A stretch of 14,193 bases of DNA from Burkholderiaceae bacterium (GTDB lineage Bacteria > Pseudomonadota > Gammaproteobacteria > Burkholderiales > Burkholderiaceae), in NCBI GenBank assembly GCA_017997515.1, contig JAGOEY010000025.1, positions 1 to 14,193 of the forward strand. The letters are read 5' to 3'. The notes under the pieces were generated by a model that ran no database searches, was not told the origin of the DNA, and saw nothing but the letters and a program-made list of their open reading frames with translations. The translations under genes and the position numbers were made by a program. Positions 7,602 to 14,193 of the stretch are shown in pieces. Position 1 is the stretch's first letter. Each line of letters begins with the position of its first letter.

Positions 7602-8189
7602 ATGAGCATGTCAAGCATTGTGAACCCACAAGCCCATCCCGGTGCAAGCCCGGCACCGGCGCCTGCGGGCGCTGGCGCCGGGCTGCTGCCCATCCAGCGC
7701 ATGAGCGTCAAATACGACGGCCTCGAAGACCGCATTGCCATGGATGTTGCCAGCGAACAAGGCCGGGTGGCACGCCTGTGGATCACCCGCCATGGCACCG
7801 ACACCATGGTGCGCGCCACGTCCGCGCTGGTCGAGTCTTACGCTGCCGCCCAGCTGGCCAAAGCGAGGGTTGCGCCCGGTGATGCCGATCAAATTCGCCA
7901 GTCGGCCCTGGCGGCCCAGCAACTCACGGCCCGTCTGACCCAGCGCAATGTCTCGGCAGTGGAACTGACGCCGGGCAGCACAGAACACCTGGTCACCGGC
8001 TTTGCCATGCCCCCCAACAAGCACGGTATCCAGCTGGACTTTGTGTGCCGACCCGAATTGAAAGCCAGGGTGGTGCTGCAGTCGGCAGAGCTTTTTCAGT
8101 GGCTGGGGGCTGTGCAGCGCCAATACCAGCGGGCCGGCTGGGCAATGGATGCGTGGCCCGCCTGGCTCGGCCAGCGTCCCGTGCAGTAA
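7602..8189 (+). CDS. Uncharacterised 195-aa protein in the secretion operon
   Basis: I do not recognise this family. Residues ~9-27 are a Pro/Ala/Gly-rich linker. A mixed alpha/beta region follows, beginning RMSVKYDGLEDRIAMDV and continuing RVARLWITRHGTDTMVRATS, then a helical stretch (ESYAAAQLAKARV). The C-terminal part contains GFAMPPNKHGIQLDFVC and ends with a Trp-rich segment (AGWAMDAWPAWLG). There is no signal peptide or membrane segment, so it is probably cytoplasmic. The start is uncertain: ATG 7602 and ATG 7608 are both possible, with no clear Shine-Dalgarno sequence for either. It sits 68 bases after the tandem-domain gene and 24 bases before the next, in operon-like order, so a role in the same secretion pathway is plausible but unproven. 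Confidence 0.75.
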   Translation: MSMSSIVNPQAHPGASPAPAPAGAGAGLLPIQRMSVKYDGLEDRIAMDVASEQGRVARLWITRHGTDTMVRATSALVESYAAAQLAKARVAPGDADQIRQSALAAQQLTARLTQRNVSAVELTPGSTEHLVTGFAMPPNKHGIQLDFVCRPELKARVVLQSAELFQWLGAVQRQYQRAGWAMDAWPAWLGQRPVQ

Positions 8190-8213
8190 TCCAGGCGTCA
8201 GCATCACTTGATC

Positions 8214-9083
8214 ATGGCCTTGCCAAGACCCCGACGATCCGGCGGGCCCCAGACTGCTGCAGGCCGCCAGGCTGTGGCGGGCAACGCAATGCGCACCGGC
8301 GCCTATGCCGCCCAGGTGGTGCTGCCGGGCGAAGACCTCGTCCATTTTCAGGAGCTCGAACAGCAGTTTCTGCACGACTTCGACCCGTCCGACGTGGCCC
8401 AGAGCGTGCTGGTGCACCAGTTGGCCGTCATCACCTGGAAAAAGCTGCGCCTCGATCGCATTGAGCACAGCAATTACCTCGGCTTCATCCACCGCGAATA
8501 CCTGCAGGTCGAGTTGGCCCCGGTAGAGCATCTTCTACCGCCCATCGGTGCGTTGGCGTGGGTCAATGCCATGCGCCACCACACTGTGTCTGAGCGTGAT
8601 GCCATCGTGGCGGCCTTGCAGCTTGCCACCGATTGGTCCGCAGTGCCCACTGGCGGTTATCCACCCGGCACGCTTGCCCACATCCAGGCCCAGGCCCCGC
8701 TGCTCTACCAGCACCTCCAGCAGCAAGCCGCCGATTTTAACCAGCCCATTCCCCAGTCTGAGTGGCTCACCATCGAAGTGTGCGGCAACGATGCCCGGCA
8801 CGTCATTTTTCTCGCCCATGGCTGCACCAGCTTTTGTGAGGTGCACGATGCCGGCCAGTGGTTGCTGACCCACCGCGAAGCCGCCGAGGCAGCCCTGCGC
8901 CAGCTACAGGAAAAACGCATCCTCCTGGCCATGAGCCAGGGCGGGTACAGCCGCATCCACGACGACCTGGATCGTGCCTTCCAGCGCATCCTCAGCGAGT
9001 TGCGCCGCCAGCAAAACTGGCGCCGTGACCGTGCCACGGTCACTGTCGCTGTCAGCCCCGCGCCACAGCCCTCCGGGCAGTGA
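8214..9083 (+). CDS. Uncharacterised 289-aa protein of the 'GPxTxxG...NA...LPGED' family
   Basis: The N-terminus matches a widespread but uncharacterised bacterial family as I recall it: a basic start, then G-G-P-x-T-x-x-G-R (residues 10-18), N24-A25, and LPGED (37-41) followed by an F-x-x-L helix. Most members have K and HG where this protein has R18 and T28-G29. The middle is helical with many His and Trp residues. The C-terminal ~70 residues are strongly helical and charged (REAAEAALRQLQEKR, then RAFQRILSELRRQQNWRRDR), perhaps a coiled coil or nucleic-acid-binding tail. No catalytic motif is obvious. The ATG at 8214 is preferred to an in-frame TTG at 8208. It lies between the 195-aa gene (24-base gap) and the TnpB-like gene (119-base gap), so it is probably part of the operon. 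Confidence 0.75.
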   Translation: MALPRPRRSGGPQTAAGRQAVAGNAMRTGAYAAQVVLPGEDLVHFQELEQQFLHDFDPSDVAQSVLVHQLAVITWKKLRLDRIEHSNYLGFIHREYLQVELAPVEHLLPPIGALAWVNAMRHHTVSERDAIVAALQLATDWSAVPTGGYPPGTLAHIQAQAPLLYQHLQQQAADFNQPIPQSEWLTIEVCGNDARHVIFLAHGCTSFCEVHDAGQWLLTHREAAEAALRQLQEKRILLAMSQGGYSRIHDDLDRAFQRILSELRRQQNWRRDRATVTVAVSPAPQPSGQ

Positions 9084-9135
9084 CATGCCACGGCACAAAT
9101 CAGACAGGTTCTCATTGGCGAGGGGCCGGCCTGCA

Positions 9136-9152
9136 CCACTGGATGCCAGTGG
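9136..9152 (+). other. Perfect 7-bp hairpin upstream of the TnpB-like gene
   Basis: CCACTGG, loop ATG, CCAGTGG form a perfect hairpin 50 bases before the next start codon. IS200/IS605 elements carry subterminal hairpins at their ends, so this could be a relic, but it could equally be a local mRNA structure. Confidence 0.4.
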
Positions 9153-9168
9153 GATGGGTGTTGTGACT

Positions 9169-9207
9169 TTCATATAGGAGTTTGGTACACTCTGCTTCCT
9201 ATATGAA
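9169..9207 (+). promoter_or_regulatory. 11-bp perfect inverted repeat over the Shine-Dalgarno and start codon
   Basis: TTCATATAGGA (9169-9179) is perfectly complementary to TCCTATATGAA (9197-9207), with a 17-base centre. The left arm holds nearly all of the AGGAG Shine-Dalgarno sequence (9176-9180). The right arm holds the ATG (9203-9205). In RNA this hairpin would hide both translation signals; in DNA it could be an operator for a dimeric regulator. A weak promoter-like pair, TTGTGA (9161-9166) and TACACT (9186-9191) with a 19-base spacer, overlaps it. Confidence 0.6.
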
Positions 9208-9835
9208 TAACGTGCTGCGAATTCCTCTCAACGCTTCGCCTGAGCAGGTGAAGCGTTTGCAAGCATTGCAAACCGGCTTTGCCCAGGTGTGCAATGCGCT
9301 GGCACCGCTGGTGCAGCAGACCAGGGTGTGGAACCGGGTGGCACTGCACCACCTGTGCTACCGGCAATTGCGCGAGCAGTTCCCCGAGATGGGTTCGCAG
9401 ATGGTGTGCAACGCCATCTATTCGGTCTCGCGCACGGCGCGGATGGTGTTTCAGCACCCGCAAAGCCCCTTCAATCTGGCGCGCCTGGGCAGCAAGCCCC
9501 TGCCGCTGTTGCGCTTTTCCGACAGTTGCCCTGTGTACTTCGACCGGCACACGCTGAGCCTGAAGGCGGGGCAGTTGTCGATGTTCACGCTGGATGGGCG
9601 CATGCGCTTTCAACTGGCGTTGAAGGCACAGGACGAGGAGCGTTTTCACAGCCAGAAGCTGCGTGAAATTGTGCTGTCGCGGCGCAGCGGAGGCGCATAT
9701 GAACTGGCATTTACGCTGGTGGATGAGGCAGATGGCAGGAATGCTGCAGCATCAGCGGGCGCTGATGCAACCGATGCAGCACAAGGTGCCCTGGGCGAAA
9801 TTCCCGAATACATCGTGGTTGAAGAAGTGCAATGA
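9203..9835 (+). CDS. TnpB-like N-terminal half (REC/wedge region) without RuvC nuclease domain, 210 aa
   Basis: Residues ~3-176 follow the N-terminal half of an IS605-type TnpB (OrfB) subfamily as I remember it. LRIPLNASPEQVKRLQAL begins the protein, then FAQVCNAL. A helical region NRVALHHLCYRQLREQFPEM, then MVCNAIYSVSRTAR, matches the 'L..L.Y.LR..F.l..q....aI..V...yk' pattern. PVYFDRHTLSLK (from ~110) with LSMFTLDGRMRFQL matches the wedge beta strands, and LREIVLSRRSGGAYELAFTLV (~153-173) matches the strand pair just before RuvC. There the similarity stops. A ~34-residue Ala/Asp/Glu-rich tail replaces the RuvC nuclease and zinc-finger region. The stop codon overlaps the next gene's start (ATGA), so no nuclease part is hidden downstream in this strand. 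The ATG at 9203 has a good AGGAG. It cannot cut DNA by the TnpB mechanism; a binding or regulatory role is inferred. Confidence 0.65.
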   Translation: MNNVLRIPLNASPEQVKRLQALQTGFAQVCNALAPLVQQTRVWNRVALHHLCYRQLREQFPEMGSQMVCNAIYSVSRTARMVFQHPQSPFNLARLGSKPLPLLRFSDSCPVYFDRHTLSLKAGQLSMFTLDGRMRFQLALKAQDEERFHSQKLREIVLSRRSGGAYELAFTLVDEADGRNAAASAGADATDAAQGALGEIPEYIVVEEVQ

Positions 9836-11577
9836 AACCAAACCAAAAACCGTCCGAGCTGCGCGAAGCCGTTGCTTCGCTGTGGCCTTTTTTTGTGCGC
9901 GCCGGCTGGTTCAGCCTGGTCTGCAGCCTGCTGGTGCTGGCGCCTTCGGGCTACATGCTGGAGGTGTACGACCGCGTGGTCAATAGCCGCAGCCACACCA
10001 CGTTGGCCATGCTCACCTTGCTGGTGCTGGGCGCCTATGTGGTGATGGAGGTGCTGGAATGGGCGCGCAGCGAGGTCATGCGCTCTGCCAGCGTGGAGCT
10101 GGACCGCAAAATGAGCGTGCGCATTTTCAACGCCATTTTCGAGGCCAACCTGAGCCGGCTTCCGGGGGGCACGCAACAGCCGCTCAACGATTTCCGCCAG
10201 GTACGCGACTTTTTGTATTCACCGGTTTTGCTGGCCATCATGGAGGCCCCGGTGGCGTTGGTAATGATGGTGCTGTTGTTTCTGATCAATCCTTTGCTGG
10301 GTTGGTCGGCACTGGCGTTTGCCGTGCTTCAGACCCTGGTGGCGTGGTTGAACGAGCGCAGCACCAAACCGCCACTGATGCAGGCCAACCGCACTGCCAT
10401 CGAGGCACAGCAATATGCCGACAACACCCTGCGCAATGCCGAGGTGATCGAGTCGATGGGCATGCTGCGCGACACGCACCGCCGATGGCAGCGCAAGCAG
10501 CAGGACTTTCTGGACCTGCAGGCGCTGGCTTCAGAGCGGGCGGGGGGCTTTCAGGCCATTTCCAAGTTGTTGCAGAACACGCTGACTTCCATGTTGCTGG
10601 GGCTGGGGTGCTGGCTTTTGCTCTACAACGAGTTGCGCGGTGGCCCGGGCATGATGATTGTGGCGTCCGTACTGGGGGGGCGCATGCTGGCGCCGCTGGT
10701 GCAGGTGGTGTCGCAGTGGCAGACGGTGGTGAATGTGCGCGATGCCTGGGTGCGGGTGGACGGTCTTTTGGTCGCAGTGCCGGAGCGTAAACAGGGCATG
10801 TCCTTGCCTGCGCCGCGTGGCGCATTGCAGGTCGAGCAGCTCGTGGCGGGTGCTCCGGGCAGTGCGGCACCCATCTTGCGCGGTGTGCAGTTTGCGCTGG
10901 CGCCGGGCGAGGTGCTGGCGGTGGTGGGGCCGTCGGCTGCGGGCAAGACCACGCTGGCGCGCCTGCTGGTCGGGCTGTGGCCGGCGCAGGGTGGCAAGGT
11001 GCGTCTCGATGGCGCCGACATTCATGCCTGGAGCAAGGCGGAGCTGGGCGCGCACCTGGGCTACTTGCCGCAGGGCGTGGAGCTGTTCGAGGGCACGCTG
11101 GCCGAAAACATTGCACGCTTTGCCGAGGTGGAGCCTGCCAAGGTCGAAGCGGCGGCACGTGCCGTCGGTCTGCATGAGTTCATTCTCTCGTTGCCGCAGG
11201 GCTACGACAGCCCGGTCGGCCCGGAGGGGGCGCGTTTGTCGGGGGGGCAGCGCCAGCGTGTGGGTCTGGCGCGTGCACTGTATGGCGATCCGGTGTTCGT
11301 GGTACTGGACGAGCCCAACTCCAGCCTGGACGAAGAGGGCGACGCGGCACTGGCCCGGGCCATACAGGATGCCAAGGCGCGCGGAACCACCTTTGTCATC
11401 ATGACGCACCGCACCAGCGTGCTGGGCGTGGCCGACAAGATGCTGGTGCTGCACGATGGCCAGCAGCAGGCCTTTGGTCCCCGTGATGACGTGCTGGCTG
11501 CGCTGCAAAAAGCAAACCAGCAGGCGAAGCAGGCGGCCACGCCCGCGCAGCGTGGTCCGGTGCTGTCGGCATCCTGA
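9832..11577 (+). CDS. Type I secretion ABC permease/ATPase, PrtD family, copy 1
   Basis: A 581-residue fused membrane and ATPase half-transporter, the usual PrtD/AprD length. The N-terminal membrane domain contains the family segment YMLEVYDRVVNSRSHTTLAM and further hydrophobic spans up to ~residue 310. The nucleotide-binding domain has Walker A GPSAAGKTT (366-374), a Q-loop in YLPQGVELFEG, signature LSGGQ (469-473), Walker B VVLDEP with D493 and E494, and switch His 526, so it looks catalytically complete. It exports C-terminal-signal RTX proteins from the cytoplasm with an HlyD-type adaptor and a TolC-like pore. The start overlaps the stop of the TnpB-like gene (ATGA), implying translational coupling. 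A close paralogue follows after 20 bases. Two runs of seven G (10674-10680 and 11241-11247, the second in the LSGGQ codons) are present. Confidence 0.93.
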   Translation: MKPNQKPSELREAVASLWPFFVRAGWFSLVCSLLVLAPSGYMLEVYDRVVNSRSHTTLAMLTLLVLGAYVVMEVLEWARSEVMRSASVELDRKMSVRIFNAIFEANLSRLPGGTQQPLNDFRQVRDFLYSPVLLAIMEAPVALVMMVLLFLINPLLGWSALAFAVLQTLVAWLNERSTKPPLMQANRTAIEAQQYADNTLRNAEVIESMGMLRDTHRRWQRKQQDFLDLQALASERAGGFQAISKLLQNTLTSMLLGLGCWLLLYNELRGGPGMMIVASVLGGRMLAPLVQVVSQWQTVVNVRDAWVRVDGLLVAVPERKQGMSLPAPRGALQVEQLVAGAPGSAAPILRGVQFALAPGEVLAVVGPSAAGKTTLARLLVGLWPAQGGKVRLDGADIHAWSKAELGAHLGYLPQGVELFEGTLAENIARFAEVEPAKVEAAARAVGLHEFILSLPQGYDSPVGPEGARLSGGQRQRVGLARALYGDPVFVVLDEPNSSLDEEGDAALARAIQDAKARGTTFVIMTHRTSVLGVADKMLVLHDGQQQAFGPRDDVLAALQKANQQAKQAATPAQRGPVLSAS

Positions 11578-11597
11578 TTTTCACAAGGTAGCCTTTC

Positions 11598-13337
11598 ATG
11601 AAGACCCCTGGTTTTTTTCAACGCAGCGAGCTGACCCAGGCGCTGTGGACTTTTCGCCGCGAGTTTCTGGTGGTGGGTGTGTTCAGCATGGTGGCCAATG
11701 TGCTCATGCTCTCGCCCACGCTGTACATGCTGCAGGTGTACGACCGGGTGATGGTCAGTCGCAGTGAGCTGACGCTGCTGGCGATGTCGTTGATCACCCT
11801 GTTTCTGTTTTGCGTCATGGCATTTGCCGAGTGGATGCGCTCACGTGTGTTGGTGCGTTCGGGGGTGCGGCTCGATGCCATGTTGGGCACGCGCGTGTTC
11901 AATGCCAGCTTCGAGGCCAATCTGGCGCCCTCGGGCGTGAGCCCGGCGCGCTCCTTTGGTGATCTGATCCAGATTCGCCAGTTTCTGACGGGCAATGGCA
12001 TTCTGGCGTTTTTTGATACGCCCTGGACGCCTGTGTACATGGCGGTGTTGTTCATCCTGCACCCGATGCTGGGCTGGCTGGCGCTGTTCTTTGCGGCGGT
12101 GCAGGGGGCGTTGGCCTGGTTCGGGCACCGCTCCACGGTGGCTCCGGCCGAAGAGGCTTCCAGGGCCAGCGGTGAAGCATCGATGTACCTGCAGGGCAAA
12201 TTGCGCAATGCCGAGGTGCTCGAACCCATGGGCATGGTCCACAACCTGCGCCCTCGCTGGGCGCAGCGCCATGACCAGGCGCAGCTGCTGCAGGGCAGGG
12301 CGCAGGCGTTGACGCACCGCATCACGGCATGGAGTAAGTTCATTCGCTATGCGCAGCAGTCGCTGGCGTTGGGCGCCGGGGCGTTGCTGGTGATCGATGG
12401 CCAGCTTTCGCCCGGGGGCATGATTGCCGCCAACGTGCTGATGACGCGGGCGCTGGCACCCATCGACATGCTGGTGGGAACATGGCGCGGTTTCATTGGC
12501 GCGCGCGGCGCCTTCGGGCGGCTGGAGGCCTTGCTGGCCGCTCACCCCGAGCGTGATCCGGCACTGTCGCGCGTGGCGCCGCAGGGGGCGATCACGCTGC
12601 GTGAGGTGGTGGCGGTGGCGCCGGGGCGCGCAGAGCCCATCCTCAAAGGGGTGAACTTGGCGGTGGCACCTGGCACGGTGACCGTGGTACTCGGACCCTC
12701 GGGCTCGGGCAAGTCCACCTTGGCGCGCTGCATGGTGGGCATCTGGCCTGGCGTGTCGGGTGAGGTGCTGCTCGACGGGTTGCCCATCAGTGGCTGGGAC
12801 CGCAACGAACTCGGGCCTTACCTGGGCTACCTGCCGCAAGACATCGAGTTGTTCGAGGGGTCGATTGCCGAGAACATCGCGCGCTTTGGCGAGGTCTCGT
12901 CAGAGAAGGTGATTGCCGCCGCGCGCAGCGCTGGATTGCACGAGATGATTTTGCGTTTTCCAAAGGGCTATGACACGCCCATTGGCGAGGCCGGAAACCT
13001 GTTGTCGGGCGGCCAGCGCCAGCGTATCGGGCTGGCGCGCGCGGTGTATGGCGATCCGGTGCTGGTGGTGCTCGACGAGCCCAATGCCAACCTGGACGAT
13101 GTGGGCGAGGCTGCACTGGTGCGCACCGTGCAGGAACTCAAGGCCAAGGGGCGCACGGTGTTTTTGATCACGCACCGCCCAGGCATTGTGGCGGTCGCTG
13201 ACCGTCTGCTGATTTTGCGCAATGGCATGGTGCAGACCGAAGGGCCGCGCGACGAGGTGCTGGCATCGATGCGAGCGGCCCAGGCAACTCCGGCGCATGC
13301 TGGCTCTTCTGGTGCTTTGAGTACCCGTGCCATTTGA
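11598..13337 (+). CDS. Type I secretion ABC permease/ATPase, PrtD family, copy 2
   Basis: A 579-residue paralogue of the preceding gene. The membrane domain has YMLQVYDRVMVSRSELTLLA and several hydrophobic spans. The ATPase domain has Walker A GPSGSGKST (366-374), LSGGQ (469-473), D493-E494 and His 526. These are exactly the same residue numbers as in copy 1, so the two proteins align without net indels from the start through the ATPase motifs. Both copies keep all catalytic residues, unlike heterodimeric exporters that carry one degenerate site. An AAGG at ~11585 serves as a Shine-Dalgarno sequence. The HlyD-type gene follows after 54 bases. The two may form a heterodimer, or each may pair with itself for different substrates. 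Confidence 0.93.
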   Translation: MKTPGFFQRSELTQALWTFRREFLVVGVFSMVANVLMLSPTLYMLQVYDRVMVSRSELTLLAMSLITLFLFCVMAFAEWMRSRVLVRSGVRLDAMLGTRVFNASFEANLAPSGVSPARSFGDLIQIRQFLTGNGILAFFDTPWTPVYMAVLFILHPMLGWLALFFAAVQGALAWFGHRSTVAPAEEASRASGEASMYLQGKLRNAEVLEPMGMVHNLRPRWAQRHDQAQLLQGRAQALTHRITAWSKFIRYAQQSLALGAGALLVIDGQLSPGGMIAANVLMTRALAPIDMLVGTWRGFIGARGAFGRLEALLAAHPERDPALSRVAPQGAITLREVVAVAPGRAEPILKGVNLAVAPGTVTVVLGPSGSGKSTLARCMVGIWPGVSGEVLLDGLPISGWDRNELGPYLGYLPQDIELFEGSIAENIARFGEVSSEKVIAAARSAGLHEMILRFPKGYDTPIGEAGNLLSGGQRQRIGLARAVYGDPVLVVLDEPNANLDDVGEAALVRTVQELKAKGRTVFLITHRPGIVAVADRLLILRNGMVQTEGPRDEVLASMRAAQATPAHAGSSGALSTRAI

Positions 13338-13391
13338 TGGTCTAGCTTTTGCAGACGCTCTCTCTATAAAGTTTTTTTGGCGGGTAATGAC

Positions 13392-14193
13392 ATGGTCAAA
13401 TCTTCGGTGTCTTTGGATCAGAACCCAGGTGAATCACCTGATGCGCTTGAGAATGTGGCGAAACTTCGCTCCAGCAGTCCCGGACGTCTGGGGCTATGGG
13501 CGCTGGCCATCGGGTTTGGAGGCTTCTTGTTGTGGGCTGGATTGGCGCCGCTGGATGAGGGGGTGCCAGCGGCGGGCATGGTGGCCATCGACACCAAGCG
13601 CAAGGCAGTGCAGCACCTGTCTGGCGGCATTGTGCAGGAGGTGCTGGTGCGCGAGGGCGACGAGGTGCAGGAGGGGCAGTTGCTGATTCGCCTCGACTCG
13701 GCGGTTGCGCGTGCCAACCACGAGTCGGTGCGCCAGCGCTATCTGGGCTTGCGCGCCATGCAGGGCCGACTGCTGGCCGAGCAGTCGGTTCAGGCCTCCA
13801 TTGTCTTTCACCCCGATCTGGTGGCGGCCAGCACCGATCCGTTGATCCGCCAGCAAATGCAGAACCAGGAACGACTGTTCATGACGCGCCGCAGCCTGCT
13901 GCGCTCGGATCTGCAATCGATCGAGGAGAGCATCCTGGGGCAGGAAGGCTTGCTGCAGGCCTATAAGGGCATGCTGGAGAGTCGTTCAAGCCAGTTGCGT
14001 CTGATCAATGAGGAGCTGAGCCATCTGCGGGGGCTGGTCAAGGAAGGCTATGCGCCACGCAACCGGCAGCTGGAGATGGAACGCATGGTGGCCGATGCGA
14101 GCACGGCGATTGCAGACTTGCAGGGAAGCAGCGAACGTGCGCGGCGCACCGTTGCTGAGTTGCGCCAGCGCGCGCTGTCAAGGCAGCAGGAAT
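13392..14193 (+). CDS. HlyD-family periplasmic adaptor of the T1SS, N-terminal part (3' end outside window)
   Basis: The frame runs open to the right edge, giving 267 complete codons. The order is a short cytoplasmic tail (~30 residues), one membrane span around residues 33-55 (ALAIGFGGFLLWAGLAPLDE), a half-lipoyl/barrel segment (AVQHLSGGIVQEVLVREGDE, then QEGQLLIRLDS), and a long helical coiled coil rich in Gln, Glu, Arg and Leu. This is the type I HlyD/PrtE membrane-fusion protein layout. It bridges the inner-membrane ABC transporter and the outer-membrane channel. The ATG at 13392 gives a normal N-terminus; an upstream ATG at 13387 is in another frame. It is the third core T1SS gene in a row, and a TolC-like gene may follow outside the window. 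Confidence 0.9.
   Translation, partial: MVKSSVSLDQNPGESPDALENVAKLRSSSPGRLGLWALAIGFGGFLLWAGLAPLDEGVPAAGMVAIDTKRKAVQHLSGGIVQEVLVREGDEVQEGQLLIRLDSAVARANHESVRQRYLGLRAMQGRLLAEQSVQASIVFHPDLVAASTDPLIRQQMQNQERLFMTRRSLLRSDLQSIEESILGQEGLLQAYKGMLESRSSQLRLINEELSHLRGLVKEGYAPRNRQLEMERMVADASTAIADLQGSSERARRTVAELRQRALSRQQE

Noticed and set aside
7611..8531. 306-codon minus-strand ORF spanning two + strand genes
   Set aside because: It crosses the boundary between two genes in operon order and has shadow-like composition. The + strand frames have family similarity or better coding character.
10286..11158. Long Pro/Ala/Arg-rich minus-strand ORF inside the first ABC gene
   Set aside because: Composition is the usual antisense product of a high-GC gene, and it lies opposite the Walker A region of a confident gene.
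10674..11247. Two G7 runs in the first ABC gene as phase-variation tracts
   Set aside because: Seven G is short for slip-strand switching, and such runs are expected in high-GC Gly codons. The frame is intact across both.
1..14193. tRNA, rRNA, CRISPR array or complete insertion sequence
   Set aside because: I saw no tRNA-like cloverleaf, regularly spaced direct repeats or full transposase. The only transposon-like trace is the TnpB N-terminal similarity at 9203-9835.

Overview
The window looks like high-GC betaproteobacterial DNA, most likely Burkholderiales and plausibly Comamonadaceae. This rests on codon use, on the kind of type I secretion (T1SS) genes present, and on a dispersed palindrome near 3.7 kb that resembles one I associate with that family. 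Every confident gene lies on the + strand. The common theme is export, and possibly glycosylation, of a very large repeat-rich surface protein.

Region 1 (1-3095) holds the last ~1000 residues of an RTX/S-layer-like T1SS substrate. It has GGxGxD calcium-binding nonapeptides, no cysteine, and a C-terminus ending in Asp plus hydrophobic residues. A strong intrinsic terminator follows. Region 2 (3131-3346) is a 71-residue protein of a small family I recall as DUF6447. Region 3 (3347-3854) is a 508-bp stretch with no confident gene; it holds the palindromic repeat and some weak ORFs. Region 4 (3855-6906) carries a UDP-glucuronate decarboxylase (UDP-xylose synthase) and a GT41 (SPINDLY/OGT-like) glycosyltransferase, a plausible donor-plus-transferase pair for decorating the secreted protein.

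Region 5 (about 6925 to the right edge) appears to be one long operon behind a candidate sigma-70 promoter. In order it encodes: a protein with two tandem copies of the same DUF6447-like domain; an unknown 195-residue protein; a 289-residue protein of an uncharacterised 'GPxTxxG...NA...LPGED' family; a 210-residue protein that resembles only the N-terminal half of an IS605-type TnpB and has no RuvC nuclease domain; two tandem PrtD-type T1SS ABC permease/ATPases; and the start of an HlyD-type adaptor cut by the window edge. A TolC-like outer-membrane partner is not visible.

The most unusual item is the RuvC-less TnpB-like gene. It overlaps the first transporter gene by ATGA, and an 11-bp perfect inverted repeat spans its Shine-Dalgarno sequence and start codon. 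This suggests that a transposon-derived RNA- or DNA-binding module has been taken into the secretion operon, perhaps as a regulator. That function is inference only.
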